Both the position numbers and the translations under genes were made by a program. From Anaerolineales bacterium (lineage in GTDB: Bacteria; Chloroflexota; Anaerolineae; Anaerolineales; UBA4823): 64,000 nucleotides of DNA. Below the pieces are notes generated by a model. The model searched no databases. It saw only the letters and a program-made list of their open reading frames with translations, and was not told the origin of the DNA. Of the stretch, positions 49,353 through 58,074 are shown one piece after another. Location: positions 32,415 through 96,414 of the forward strand of contig JANXBJ010000009.1 of assembly GCA_025057645.1 (NCBI GenBank). The letters run 5' to 3'. How positions within the stretch are numbered: position 1 is the stretch's first letter; the number at the start of each line of letters is the position of its first letter.

Positions 49353-50419
49353 TTTTGTCTATCCTCCGATCTAGTGTTTGGGGTGACCAAGATCCTCATT
49401 TCTTGAGCCTGTTTTGTGCGTTCAAAGCCCTCAAGGACCTGGTCCAAGGGAAGACAAGCCCCGACAAGCCCCTCTAAAGAGAGACGGGAGTGCACTAGAA
49501 GTTTGACCGCAGTGCGGAACTGGCGCACATTGGCACCGGTCGAACCGGTCACGGTTATCTGGCGATAATGAATTAAGTTGGTATTCAACGTAGCAGTGGG
49601 GTTGTTCTTGGGAAGCCCTCCGAAAAAGTTCACGCGCCCGCGACGGGCAGTCACCTCAATCGCCTGAGCCTGAAGCGCTGCGGAAGAGGCGGCTACGATC
49701 ACAACATCTGCGCCTCTGCCTCCAGAGAGCGACCAGATCACTTCCTTCAAGTCCTCTCTTTGGGGGTTGACCCAAACATCTGCACCAAAGCGAAGAGCTT
49801 GTTCGGCGCGCAAGGGGTTAATCTCACTGACCACCACGTAACTAGCTCCGTAAAGCTTGGATAATAAAAGGTGCATGATGCCGATCGGGCCGCTTCCGAT
49901 AATCAGGACAAAGTCGCCCGGCCGTGTCCCCACTGCCTCTTGACCGTTTATACAACAGGATAAGGGTTCGGCCAAAGCAGCGACTTCATAAGGTAGCGTA
50001 GAAGGGATAGGAATGATATTTCCCTGTTCGATCGCCGGGGAGGTTACAAGCATATACTCTGCGAAAGCTCCGTCAAGAGTGATGCCAAAGGCTTGATAAT
50101 TTTCGCAGAGATTCGTCCACCCTGCCACACACTCGTCGCACGTTCCACATCCAATATTCGGGGCAATGGCCACGCGCGTTCCCACTTTGATCCCGGCTAC
50201 ATTTCTGCCTACCTCAACCACCTCACCGCTGAATTCGTGTCCCAAGACTCTGGGCGTGCCGCTGGGTATGCGATGATGGCCGTTGCTTAGAATCCGGAGA
50301 TCAGTACCACAAATTCCCGCTGCCCCGATCTTGATCAGAAGTTGATCGGGACCGGGAACGGGAGTGGGCACTTCCTCGACTCTCAGGTCACCGATGTTGT
50401 GGAATACGGCCGCTTTCAT
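49349..50419 (-). CDS. Zinc-dependent medium-chain alcohol/polyol dehydrogenase
   Basis: A 356-residue MDR protein of the threonine/sorbitol dehydrogenase type. The catalytic zinc site is GICGTDLRIL plus VLGHEFSGEVVEVG. The structural zinc Cys cluster is CGTCDECVAGWTNLC, and the NAD motif is LIIGSGPIGIMHLL. ATG at 50419 matches the family start MKAAVFHNIGDL. A GTG 12 bases upstream overlaps the previous stop and is an alternative. It probably oxidises a sugar or polyol hydroxyl group in the pathway. Confidence 0.92.
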   Translation of the reverse strand: MKAAVFHNIGDLRVEEVPTPVPGPDQLLIKIGAAGICGTDLRILSNGHHRIPSGTPRVLGHEFSGEVVEVGRNVAGIKVGTRVAIAPNIGCGTCDECVAGWTNLCENYQAFGITLDGAFAEYMLVTSPAIEQGNIIPIPSTLPYEVAALAEPLSCCINGQEAVGTRPGDFVLIIGSGPIGIMHLLLSKLYGASYVVVSEINPLRAEQALRFGADVWVNPQREDLKEVIWSLSGGRGADVVIVAASSAALQAQAIEVTARRGRVNFFGGLPKNNPTATLNTNLIHYRQITVTGSTGANVRQFRTAVKLLVHSRLSLEGLVGACLPLDQVLEGFERTKQAQEMRILVTPNTRSEDRQK

Positions 50420-50427
50420 CGATCGCT

Positions 50428-51456
50428 TCACCCAAGGGGGAGTGATACCGGGTTGCCGGTGCGAATTGACTCATTGGCGGCAATGACCCCTTCTAGGGCT
50501 TTACGCCCGTCCATTCCTGTCACTTGCGGCTGCTTGCCGTTCAGTATGCATTCAACGAAATGCTGCGCCTCTGCTTGATAAGCGGTCGCAAAGCGGACAG
50601 GCCAGGAGGGGATGCGCGGCTCGAACACATCAGCCGATTTGGTTACCCGGCGGAGAGGGACTGAATGAAGCTCTCCAATAACCAGTACTCCCTCCGTTCC
50701 GACCACCTCGGCACGAGCATCATAGCCGTAATCCGCCGGGCACACGCCGTCCAATAAGCCAAAGGTGCCATTGCTCAAGGAGAAGCTCACCACTGCTGTG
50801 TCGTAAAAATCGGGATACGTCTGCTGAACCTCGAAGGCTTTGTTTACCGTAGCCCGAGCGAAGACATTGACGAACTCCCCACCCCCCAGCCAGCGAATCG
50901 TATCGAAATCATGGCTGTTCACTTCGGCAAGCATCCCATTACTCCGCCTAATGTCATGTGCCCAGGGAGGGGGCAAGCCCGGACCGCGGGTTAGGGTGCG
51001 GACAATTAGAGGCTTGCCGATCATTCCTTCGTCGATTTGCTTCTTGGCCTGCACGAACGGAGGATCAAATCGCCGCATAAAACCGATTTGCAAGAGCACA
51101 TTTGAGTTTTTGGCGGCTTCTATCATCCGGTCGCACTCTTCCAAGGTAAGCGCCATAGGTTTTTCGCAAAAGATGTGCTTGCCATGGTTCGCAGCGGTGA
51201 TGGCCAAATCGGCATGGGTGAAGGTTGGCGTTGTGATCATCACCGCATCGAACTCCGAGTTTTCTAACGCACTCTCCAAATCCGGGAAAAAGCGTTTTTC
51301 CAGTTCCAGCTCTTCGGCTGCGTTTCTGGCCCGCTCTAGGTCCGCATCAACGATGGCAACTAATTCTGCTCGAGGAACGTGCCACCGCACGTTTCGAGCA
51401 TGGACCATCCCTGCTCTGCCTGCACCGATGACGCAAACACGCACGCTCTCACTCAT
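50428..51456 (-). CDS. Gfo/Idh/MocA-family oxidoreductase
   Basis: A 342-residue NAD(P)-dependent oxidoreductase of the inositol-2-dehydrogenase-like group. The Rossmann motif is VCVIGAGRAGMVHARN. The catalytic Lys region is HIFCEKPMALTLEECDRM, and the C-terminal domain includes EVNSHDFDTIRWLGGGE with the family's conserved His/Asp. It acts on sugars or cyclitols, usually at C2 or C3. The start overlaps the upstream epimerase stop by eight bases. Confidence 0.92.
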   Translation of the reverse strand: MSESVRVCVIGAGRAGMVHARNVRWHVPRAELVAIVDADLERARNAAEELELEKRFFPDLESALENSEFDAVMITTPTFTHADLAITAANHGKHIFCEKPMALTLEECDRMIEAAKNSNVLLQIGFMRRFDPPFVQAKKQIDEGMIGKPLIVRTLTRGPGLPPPWAHDIRRSNGMLAEVNSHDFDTIRWLGGGEFVNVFARATVNKAFEVQQTYPDFYDTAVVSFSLSNGTFGLLDGVCPADYGYDARAEVVGTEGVLVIGELHSVPLRRVTKSADVFEPRIPSWPVRFATAYQAEAQHFVECILNGKQPQVTGMDGRKALEGVIAANESIRTGNPVSLPLG

Positions 51457-52333
51457 AGGCTTCCCTTCTCAGTTCCTCAGCGATTTCACGTAGGCGGTTG
51501 ATCGATTCTTGAGCAAAGACATCCCTCAGGTGACTAAAACGCTTGAGGCGAATTGCAATATACGGGTCCGGCACTGGGGGGAGCGGTTCAAGGGCTAGCG
51601 CTCCCGGGTAGTTAATCTCGAGCAAAGCCTTGAGAATGGCTTTGAAGTCGATATGACCTCTTCCCACACTCTGCCGGTTGCTATCGGCAATATGCACGTT
51701 CAGCAGTTTTTCTCCGGCCATTCGGATTGCCCCGGGCGGATCGGGTTCTTCTATGTTCATATGAAAAGTATCTAAGTGAATGCCGACAAATTTATTATTC
51801 ACCTCTGCGACAAACCTCAATGCCTGTTCACAAGTATTGATGAGGTAGCTCTCATAACGATTGATAGGTTCGATTGCCAGAGATATTCCCTTTTGCGCCG
51901 CATACGCTGCCGCCTCGCCCACCGAGTCCACAGCCCATTTCCATTCCCTTTCGGAAGCTGCTATCCACTCCTCTTCGTCCTTAGGGTCACCCACCGGACT
52001 GGTCTTCGCAACTGCTGACGGCACGACAATAATCACAGGCGCTTCGACTGCTTCGGCAAAGTCGACACACTCCTTTAGATAGTTGACAGCTCGCGCTCTG
52101 ACTCCGGGGTCAGGGTTAGCCAGATCTCTCTCCTGAGTCGGCCAAGGATACATCCCGGCAATAGAAAGAACCCGCAGGTTATATTTTTGGCAATGCCGTT
52201 TAACCTCGGCTGGGTCATAAAGCCGAGGCTCGCCCATCAGCTCGATGCCATCGTATCCGAAGCGGCTCAAGCGCTCAAACGTCTTTTCAAGGGGCTCATC
52301 ACCGTAAATCCAATTGCTGACCGAGTATTTCAC
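51449..52333 (-). CDS. Ketose 3-epimerase-like TIM-barrel protein, copy 1
   Basis: A 294-residue AP-endonuclease-2-type TIM barrel. The four metal ligands of D-tagatose/D-psicose 3-epimerases are present at E155 (IEPINRYESYL), D188 (HLDTFHMNIEE), H214 (LNVHIADSNR) and E249 (LALEP). The ligand spacings, 33, 26 and 35 residues, are the same as in the tagatose 3-epimerase family. It probably inverts C3 of a ketose or ketose derivative. It overlaps the second copy (ATGA) and the Gfo/Idh gene. Confidence 0.85.
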   Translation of the reverse strand: MKYSVSNWIYGDEPLEKTFERLSRFGYDGIELMGEPRLYDPAEVKRHCQKYNLRVLSIAGMYPWPTQERDLANPDPGVRARAVNYLKECVDFAEAVEAPVIIVVPSAVAKTSPVGDPKDEEEWIAASEREWKWAVDSVGEAAAYAAQKGISLAIEPINRYESYLINTCEQALRFVAEVNNKFVGIHLDTFHMNIEEPDPPGAIRMAGEKLLNVHIADSNRQSVGRGHIDFKAILKALLEINYPGALALEPLPPVPDPYIAIRLKRFSHLRDVFAQESINRLREIAEELRREAYE

Positions 52334-53190
52334 TTCTCAATCCCCTTCAGGTATTGGATCGCCTCTTGAGCATAGAGGTCGCGCAAGGGTCTGTTCTCTG
52401 GCATTTTCACCATCAACAAGGGATCGGAACCCGGCGGAACGGGTTCGAGCACCAAGTAACCCCGGTAACCGATGTCCTCCAAAGCCTGGAGTAGGGAGGG
52501 AAAGTCCGTATGTCCTCTGCCCGGTGGCTGTCGGTTTGAGTCGGAGACATGCATATTGACCAACAAATCCCCCGCTCGTCGGATCGCTTGAGGCAAGTTC
52601 GTCTCCTCAATGTTCATATGAAAGGTATCCAAGTGGATTTTAAGGTTTGGCGCTCCCACGTCGCTGAGAAATTTCAGAGCAGTGTCAAGATCGGTCACGA
52701 GATAGCTCTCGTAGCGGTTGATCGGTTCGAGAGCGAGGATGATTTCCAGAGAACGAGCGTATTCGGCCAATCTCTGGATGGTCTCAACGGCGAACTTCCA
52801 CTCCGTCTCCTTGGCTTTCTTCCAGTCCTCGGGGTCACTTGGCTGACCGATGGGGGCTGTCCGACCGGCGGGAGCGGGCAGTACGACCACAATCGGCGCA
52901 CCCAACTCCTTAGCCAAATCCACACACCGTTTCCCGTAGGTAAGGGCAGCTTCACGTTCCTTGCCATCCGGGCTAGCCATATCACGACCGGCAATGCCCC
53001 AAATGCACCATGTGAGCACCGAAGACACCTGCAAGTTCGTGTCATCCAAGAGAGGGCGAAGTTCTTTGGTGGAGAGTTTTTCGGGTTCCCCCACCAACTC
53101 GACCGCGTCGTATCCGAAGCGAGTGAGCCTCCCGAAAATCTCGGTAAAGGGTTCGTCGGGATAAATCCAACTGCTGATTGCGTAACGCAT
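52330..53190 (-). CDS. Ketose 3-epimerase-like TIM-barrel protein, copy 2
   Basis: A 286-residue paralogue of the next gene in the operon. It carries the same ligand set at the same positions: E155 (LEPINRYESYL), D188 (HLDTFHMNIEE), H214 (VNMHVSDSNR) and E249 (LVLEP). The N-terminal loops differ (SSVLTWCIWGIAGRDMAS against SIAGMYPWPTQERD), which suggests different substrate ends. Two active copies in one operon are unusual and may act on two successive or mirror-related intermediates (inference). Confidence 0.85.
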   Translation of the reverse strand: MRYAISSWIYPDEPFTEIFGRLTRFGYDAVELVGEPEKLSTKELRPLLDDTNLQVSSVLTWCIWGIAGRDMASPDGKEREAALTYGKRCVDLAKELGAPIVVVLPAPAGRTAPIGQPSDPEDWKKAKETEWKFAVETIQRLAEYARSLEIILALEPINRYESYLVTDLDTALKFLSDVGAPNLKIHLDTFHMNIEETNLPQAIRRAGDLLVNMHVSDSNRQPPGRGHTDFPSLLQALEDIGYRGYLVLEPVPPGSDPLLMVKMPENRPLRDLYAQEAIQYLKGIEK

Positions 53191-53203
53191 AACCGCCTCC
53201 CAA

Positions 53204-54292
53204 TTAGGATCCGAATCGCCGCCGTCTCCACTGATCGAGAACTACGACCAGAATAATCACCAAACCCTGGATCACTCTTTGCCAGAATGCACTTACGTTC
53301 AACAGGTTCAGCCCATTCCCCAGCACCCCCATGATCATTGCCCCAATGAGGGTGCCAAGTACACTTCCCTCTCCCCCAAACAAGTTCGTCCCGCCGATCA
53401 CAGTAGCGGCAATAGAACGCAGTTCTTCGCCTTCCCCCATCAGAGCATTGGCCGAGTTCAACCGTCCCGTCAAAACGAGACCAGCGATCGCCGCCATAAG
53501 TCCCGAGAAAGTGTAGACCAAAATTTTGGTTCGATGAATGTTGATGCCCGAAATGCGAGCCGCCTCTCGGTTACCTCCCACAGCGTAAATCGAGCGGCCG
53601 AAAGCGGTATAGCGTAAAATAAACCACCCTAAGCCGACAATAATCAGAGCAATCAAGCCGGGCACCGGAAATCCCAAAATATCTCCCGCTCCCAGCCAAA
53701 TCAGTGCCTCAGGGAGGTAGCCTTTCAACTCTGTCGCTGTCAGGTGCGAAGGAACCGGCAACCCCCCGGTAACCAAAAGAGCAATTCCTCGATAAACCCC
53801 GAGCATTCCAAGGGTGGCGATGAAGTCGGGAATGCGTCCTTTGGTAATGATCAAGCCGTTCAGGAAGCCTGCAAGCATCCCTACCGCAAGGGCAACCAAA
53901 ACGCCCCAGACAAAAGGCAGAGGTCCGATCGCAAGTCCTAAAACGGTTACTTGAGAGGTCATGAGCACGGCCGATACAGAGGCGGACAGACCGGCGATAG
54001 CTGCCACCGAAAGATCGATCCCAGCGCTCAGGATCACCATCGTTTGTCCGACAGCCAAAATGGCCGTAACAGCCGTTTGACGGGCAACATTGGCAATATT
54101 GCTCGGGGTCAGAAAATGGGGGGTGGCAAAAGACAGATAGAGAGAAAGCAACAGCAGGGCAAGAAGGGCACCGGCTTGGACCAACCATCTGCGCAGTGTC
54201 TCAAGCCGAACTTGGAGGGAAGGGGATACTGAAGGAGCGGCTAATTCAGGGGTCGAATCGATCTTGGTGTCCAGAGGGATTTTTTCGGTCAC
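53204..54292 (-). CDS. Ribose-type (CUT2) ABC transporter permease
   Basis: A 362-residue RbsC/XylH-type permease with an N-terminal cytoplasmic tail of about 35 residues and roughly nine to ten transmembrane helices. Family segments are GQTMVILSAGIDLSVAAIAG, the cytoplasmic loop GRSIYAVGGNREAARISGIN, and ATVIGGTNLFGGEGSVLGTL. It forms a homodimeric channel for a monosaccharide, driven by the two-domain ATPase encoded 21 bp upstream. Confidence 0.94.
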   Translation of the reverse strand: MTEKIPLDTKIDSTPELAAPSVSPSLQVRLETLRRWLVQAGALLALLLLSLYLSFATPHFLTPSNIANVARQTAVTAILAVGQTMVILSAGIDLSVAAIAGLSASVSAVLMTSQVTVLGLAIGPLPFVWGVLVALAVGMLAGFLNGLIITKGRIPDFIATLGMLGVYRGIALLVTGGLPVPSHLTATELKGYLPEALIWLGAGDILGFPVPGLIALIIVGLGWFILRYTAFGRSIYAVGGNREAARISGINIHRTKILVYTFSGLMAAIAGLVLTGRLNSANALMGEGEELRSIAATVIGGTNLFGGEGSVLGTLIGAMIMGVLGNGLNLLNVSAFWQRVIQGLVIILVVVLDQWRRRRFGS

Positions 54293-54313
54293 ATCAATCT
54301 CTCCTAAAGTAGT

Positions 54314-55810
54314 TCAACTAGCACTTCTAAGTAAGTCTTCTTGATCCACTTCGCCTCGCTGAAAAATGCTGGCGATCCTTCCACGGCGAAGAACGAGAAT
54401 TCGATCCGCCATGGCAAGTAGTTCTTGCATCTCTGAGGAGATAAACACAATCCCGATCCCTCTTCTGGAGAGCGAATCCATAATGGAAAACACTTCCGCC
54501 TTGGCGCCAACGTCAATCCCTCTTGTGGGATCGTCTAAAACGAGAATTTGGGTATCACCATATAACCAACGCGCTAAAACGACCTTCTGCTGATTTCCAC
54601 CGCTCAGGTAGAGAACAGGACGGTCCAGAATAGGCGGTTGGATGCGGAGTTCTTTGATATACCTTTGAGCAACCTGCTTCTCCTTCTGTAGGCTGAGCAC
54701 TCGGTGAGGAGAGTATTGGCTAACTTGGCCAAGGGTGATATTCGGGGGGATGGACAACATCGGAATCAAGCCCTCGCGACGATCGCGAGGGATCAAGCCG
54801 ATCCCGACACGGATAGCCCCTTCGGAGTTTCTAATCGGGGTCAGCCTCTCACGAATATATATCCTGCCAGTATATGCAGGCTCTAGTCCGAACAAAGCCC
54901 TAGCGAGCTCGTTTTGCCCTGCACCCATTAGGCCGAAAACGCCGAGAATTTCCCCTGCATAAACTTCAAAGGAGATGTTCTCCAGCTTTCCGGGCACAGA
55001 CAGATTTTCAACCCTCAGGAGAACCTCCCCCTTTTCTACACCATGTTTAGGATACTGCTCAGTAAGCTTGCGTCCCACGACCATCTGAATCAGTTGATCC
55101 TCGGTGACTTCCGAGGTCGGAAACGTGCCAATTTTCTGACCGTCGCGAAGCACAGTCACGCGGTCCCCAATGAGTGGCACCTCTGCTAGGCGGTGGGAAA
55201 TGTAAATGATCCCCACTCCCTTTTCCCGCAAGCGGCGAATGATCTCAAACAATCGCGTTCTTTCCGTGTCAGAAAGAGCCGAAGTGGGTTCATCCAAAAC
55301 TAATATACGAGGCTGACTCGCTAGGACGCGAGCAATCTCCGTCAATTGCTGTTCGGCTACACTCAGCGAGCCAGTGATCGCATGAGTATCGAGATCAATC
55401 CCAAGGGTATTCAGACTGGCTTTAGCATCCCCGTGCACTCTTTTCCAATCGATCAAGCCGAAGCGATTCCGAGGCAATCGTCCCAAGAAGATATTTTCAG
55501 CTACCGATAAAGTGGGTACAAGGCTCAATTCCTGATAGACCATCCCGATACCCAGCGCTTGGGCATGTTCGGGACTCATATGGGCGATCTCTTGCATCTC
55601 ATGGTTACGAATGAAGATGCGCCCGCTATCGCGAGGGAGAGAGCCGCTCAAAATCTTCATCAAGGTGGACTTTCCCGCCCCGTTCTCTCCCAGCAGCACG
55701 TGAACCTCCCCCTCATACAAATCGAAGTCGACATGGTCTAGGGCATGGACCCCCGGAAAGCGCTTGTCGATTTTCTCCATCAGGAGCAGAAGCCGGCGTT
55801 CCTGTTTCAT
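54314..55810 (-). CDS. Ribose-type (CUT2) ABC transporter ATPase with two ABC domains
   Basis: A 498-residue RbsA/XylG-type ATPase. The first domain is canonical (Walker A GENGAGKSTLMK, Walker B ILVLDEPTSA; the signature reads LSVAEQQLTEIARVL). The second has a degenerate Walker A (GLMGAGQNELARAL) but a good signature (LSGGNQQKVVLARW) and Walker B (LVLDDPTRGIDVG). This asymmetry is normal for the family. It powers import of the operon's sugar with the downstream permease and the lipoprotein encoded at 56660-57940. Confidence 0.95.
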   Translation of the reverse strand: MKQERRLLLLMEKIDKRFPGVHALDHVDFDLYEGEVHVLLGENGAGKSTLMKILSGSLPRDSGRIFIRNHEMQEIAHMSPEHAQALGIGMVYQELSLVPTLSVAENIFLGRLPRNRFGLIDWKRVHGDAKASLNTLGIDLDTHAITGSLSVAEQQLTEIARVLASQPRILVLDEPTSALSDTERTRLFEIIRRLREKGVGIIYISHRLAEVPLIGDRVTVLRDGQKIGTFPTSEVTEDQLIQMVVGRKLTEQYPKHGVEKGEVLLRVENLSVPGKLENISFEVYAGEILGVFGLMGAGQNELARALFGLEPAYTGRIYIRERLTPIRNSEGAIRVGIGLIPRDRREGLIPMLSIPPNITLGQVSQYSPHRVLSLQKEKQVAQRYIKELRIQPPILDRPVLYLSGGNQQKVVLARWLYGDTQILVLDDPTRGIDVGAKAEVFSIMDSLSRRGIGIVFISSEMQELLAMADRILVLRRGRIASIFQRGEVDQEDLLRSAS

Positions 55811-55824
55811 CGCTTCACCTTAGC

Positions 55825-56583
55825 TCATTGAGCCGTGTACCCACCATCGATTGAGAACACCGCTCCGGTTGCGTAGCCCAGACGCTCGCTTGCAAGAGCC
55901 ACAATGGCTGCGGCGATTTCTTCCGGCTTGCCCAAACGGTTGAGTGGACGGATTTCCTCCAGATGCCTTCGGGCGGCAGCGGGATCAGGAGAGCGATTGA
56001 CCGCTTCTCGGACCAAGGGAGTATCCGTCGTGCCGGGACAGACGCAATTGAAGCGCACCCCTTTAGAGGCATAGTCAACTGCGCAACTGCGCGTGAAAGC
56101 GATCACTGCACCTTTCGAGACATTATAGACAACTTGACCTTTTATTCCTACCAGCCCTGCTTCTGAGGCTACATTGACCACTACCCCGCCATTTTTGAGC
56201 AGAGCAGGGATGGCATATTTTGTGCATAGGAACATCCCCGTAATATTGACATCCAAAACCCGTTGCCATTGTTCCAAAGAGGTCTGCTCAACGTCTCCCT
56301 GTAAATAGATCCCCGCGTTGTTAACTAAAACGTCCAAGCGCCCCCATTCATCCAGCACCTTTTGGATCATCGATTGAACTTGGGCTTCCTTGGTTATGTC
56401 AGTCTCAACGAACAACGCTTGGTAGCCTTTATCCCGCATTTTGCGAGAGAGCTCTTCCCCACTTCCCCGATCGGTGTCAACGATTGCAACTGCTGCACCT
56501 TGTTCTGCAAACGCCCAAGCGGTAGCTTCTCCAATCCCCTTCGATCCACCGGTTACGATGACAACTTTATCTTGAAATTCCAT
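55825..56583 (-). CDS. Short-chain dehydrogenase/reductase
   Basis: A 252-residue classical SDR. The cofactor motif is VTGGSKGIGEATAWAF, with Asp in IVDTDRGSG favouring NAD(H). NNAGIYLQG is the structural motif and Y-x3-K of VVYNVSKGAV the catalytic pair; GTTDTPLVREA and DGGYTAQ end the fold. Relatives oxidise sugars, polyols or 3-keto acids. It sits between the binding protein and the ATPase gene of the importer, which is an uncommon position and suggests it acts on the imported molecule early. Confidence 0.93.
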   Translation of the reverse strand: MEFQDKVVIVTGGSKGIGEATAWAFAEQGAAVAIVDTDRGSGEELSRKMRDKGYQALFVETDITKEAQVQSMIQKVLDEWGRLDVLVNNAGIYLQGDVEQTSLEQWQRVLDVNITGMFLCTKYAIPALLKNGGVVVNVASEAGLVGIKGQVVYNVSKGAVIAFTRSCAVDYASKGVRFNCVCPGTTDTPLVREAVNRSPDPAAARRHLEEIRPLNRLGKPEEIAAAIVALASERLGYATGAVFSIDGGYTAQ

Positions 56584-56623
56584 AAGCTATCCCTCCATTC
56601 GAGCGGCATACTCAGGGGCGAAA

Positions 56624-56648
56624 GGGGGGAGGCGAACGCCTCCTCCCC
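56624..56648 (-). terminator. Stem-loop after the ribose-type binding-protein gene (attenuator-like)
   Basis: A G-rich arm GGGGGAGGCG and a C-rich arm CGCCTCCTCCCC fold into a strong hairpin 12-36 bases after the binding-protein stop. There is no clear T-run. It probably lowers read-through or protects the binding-protein mRNA. Confidence 0.55.
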
Positions 56649-56659
56649 TGATGTAAATC

Positions 56660-57940
56660 CTACTTACACTGGGCCTTGACTTCCTCCCAGTCTAGAGAAG
56701 GCAGGACTGGATCGGGATAGAATAGGCGAGCGTTATCCATATAAGCAATGCGGGGGCGGATATCGTAAATCTGAGGCACATCCAGCCCACAGGCCAAGCG
56801 AACCGCAAAGTAGGTGCCGAACCAACCCCAGTCAGCGAAGCCGTGGGTGGTCTCGGCAACAATCTTGCCTTCCGCAATGCGATCCACCGATTCAGGGGTC
56901 ACGTCGTTAGTAAAGATGGCGACTTTTTCATCCCCGAGGACAGGACCCTGGTTAGCCAGCTCTAACCGCCCGACCGCCTCTGAGGCCAACATGGCGCCTA
57001 GACCCATCTCATTAGAGGCAGCCCAGATGAAGTCCAGATTGGTAGGATTAGCGGTCAGGAAGTCCTCGGCGCACTTGATACCTTTCTCGCGGTTCCAGTC
57101 TGCTGCGCAAGGCACGCCGAGAATCTCAATGCCCGGGAACTGACTGACCACGTTGTTGAATCCATTCAGACGGGCGGTAGAGAAGAAACCTCCCGCAACG
57201 CCTTCGATAATTACCCCTCGGGCTTTGATCTGGGCCTTCTCCTCTTCGGGCAGATCTTTATACAAATTGCGCCAGAACTCAATGTCGAGGTATTGGTCCT
57301 TGGCCACATCCACTTTGCGCCCCGTGCCTAAGACTCCGGGTCCGCCGAAGTAATCCAGAACCGAGTACGCCGTTACCTCTGCGGCAACCGTGTTGTCAAA
57401 CCCGATATACGAGGCGATCTCTAATCCGGCAATGGGTTCCAAAAGATTGACGATGATCACCGGGATGCCCTTTTCGTTAGCCTTGACCACCGCCGGCTTG
57501 ATCACCTCGACCTCGATGGGGGAAATGGCAATGACGTCGACCTCGCGCTGAACGTAGTCCTCAATGATCGCTACTTGATCGGCAAAGGCTACGTGAGTGG
57601 CTGGAGACTGAGCGATGACTTGCACATTGAACCCTTTAGCATTGGCATCTTCAGCGGATTTCTCAAAAAAGTCCGTGGCTGTCTTGAAAACTCCGGTGAT
57701 GTCTGGTGGGGTCCAGCCGATAACGATCGGTTCTTGCCATCGTTGCGCTGCGGGGGCTTCGGGTTGTGCGGGAGGAGTGGTAGCAGTTGGGGCTTGAGCA
57801 GGCTGCTCTGGGGCAGGCTGTTCTTGAGCAGGCGGCTCAGTTGGAGGCGGAGGAGTAGCAGCGGGCTGACATGCTCCTACAGTTAGAGCCAAGATCAGGA
57901 GAAAACCTAGCGCAGAAACAAGGCGTATTCTCGTAAACAT
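56660..57940 (-). CDS. Ribose-type (CUT2) sugar-binding lipoprotein
   Basis: A 426-residue periplasmic-binding-protein family 4 lipoprotein. The signal peptide ends at C24 (LTVGAC). About 45 residues of Pro/Ala/Glu/Gln-rich linker follow, then the fold: GWTPPDITGVFKTATDFF, VDVIAISPIEVEVIKPAVVK, FIWAASNEMGLGAMLASEAV and a C-terminal IVAETTHGFADWGWFGTYFA. It captures the substrate for the RbsA/RbsC-like pair. AGGAGGAA lies just before the ATG. It is the first structural gene after the GntR regulator gene. Confidence 0.93.
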   Translation of the reverse strand: MFTRIRLVSALGFLLILALTVGACQPAATPPPPTEPPAQEQPAPEQPAQAPTATTPPAQPEAPAAQRWQEPIVIGWTPPDITGVFKTATDFFEKSAEDANAKGFNVQVIAQSPATHVAFADQVAIIEDYVQREVDVIAISPIEVEVIKPAVVKANEKGIPVIIVNLLEPIAGLEIASYIGFDNTVAAEVTAYSVLDYFGGPGVLGTGRKVDVAKDQYLDIEFWRNLYKDLPEEEKAQIKARGVIIEGVAGGFFSTARLNGFNNVVSQFPGIEILGVPCAADWNREKGIKCAEDFLTANPTNLDFIWAASNEMGLGAMLASEAVGRLELANQGPVLGDEKVAIFTNDVTPESVDRIAEGKIVAETTHGFADWGWFGTYFAVRLACGLDVPQIYDIRPRIAYMDNARLFYPDPVLPSLDWEEVKAQCK

Positions 57941-58074
57941 TCGTTCCTCCTCTGTAATTAGAAATTTGTTGTAAATTAGTGGGCCGGATGGGGTGAGTTT
58001 TTAGCTCCTTTTCTGGTGTCTTTTGACCTCCTTTCTATGCGAGTAGCTATCGGTTTCGCAACCGGCTGTCTGAT

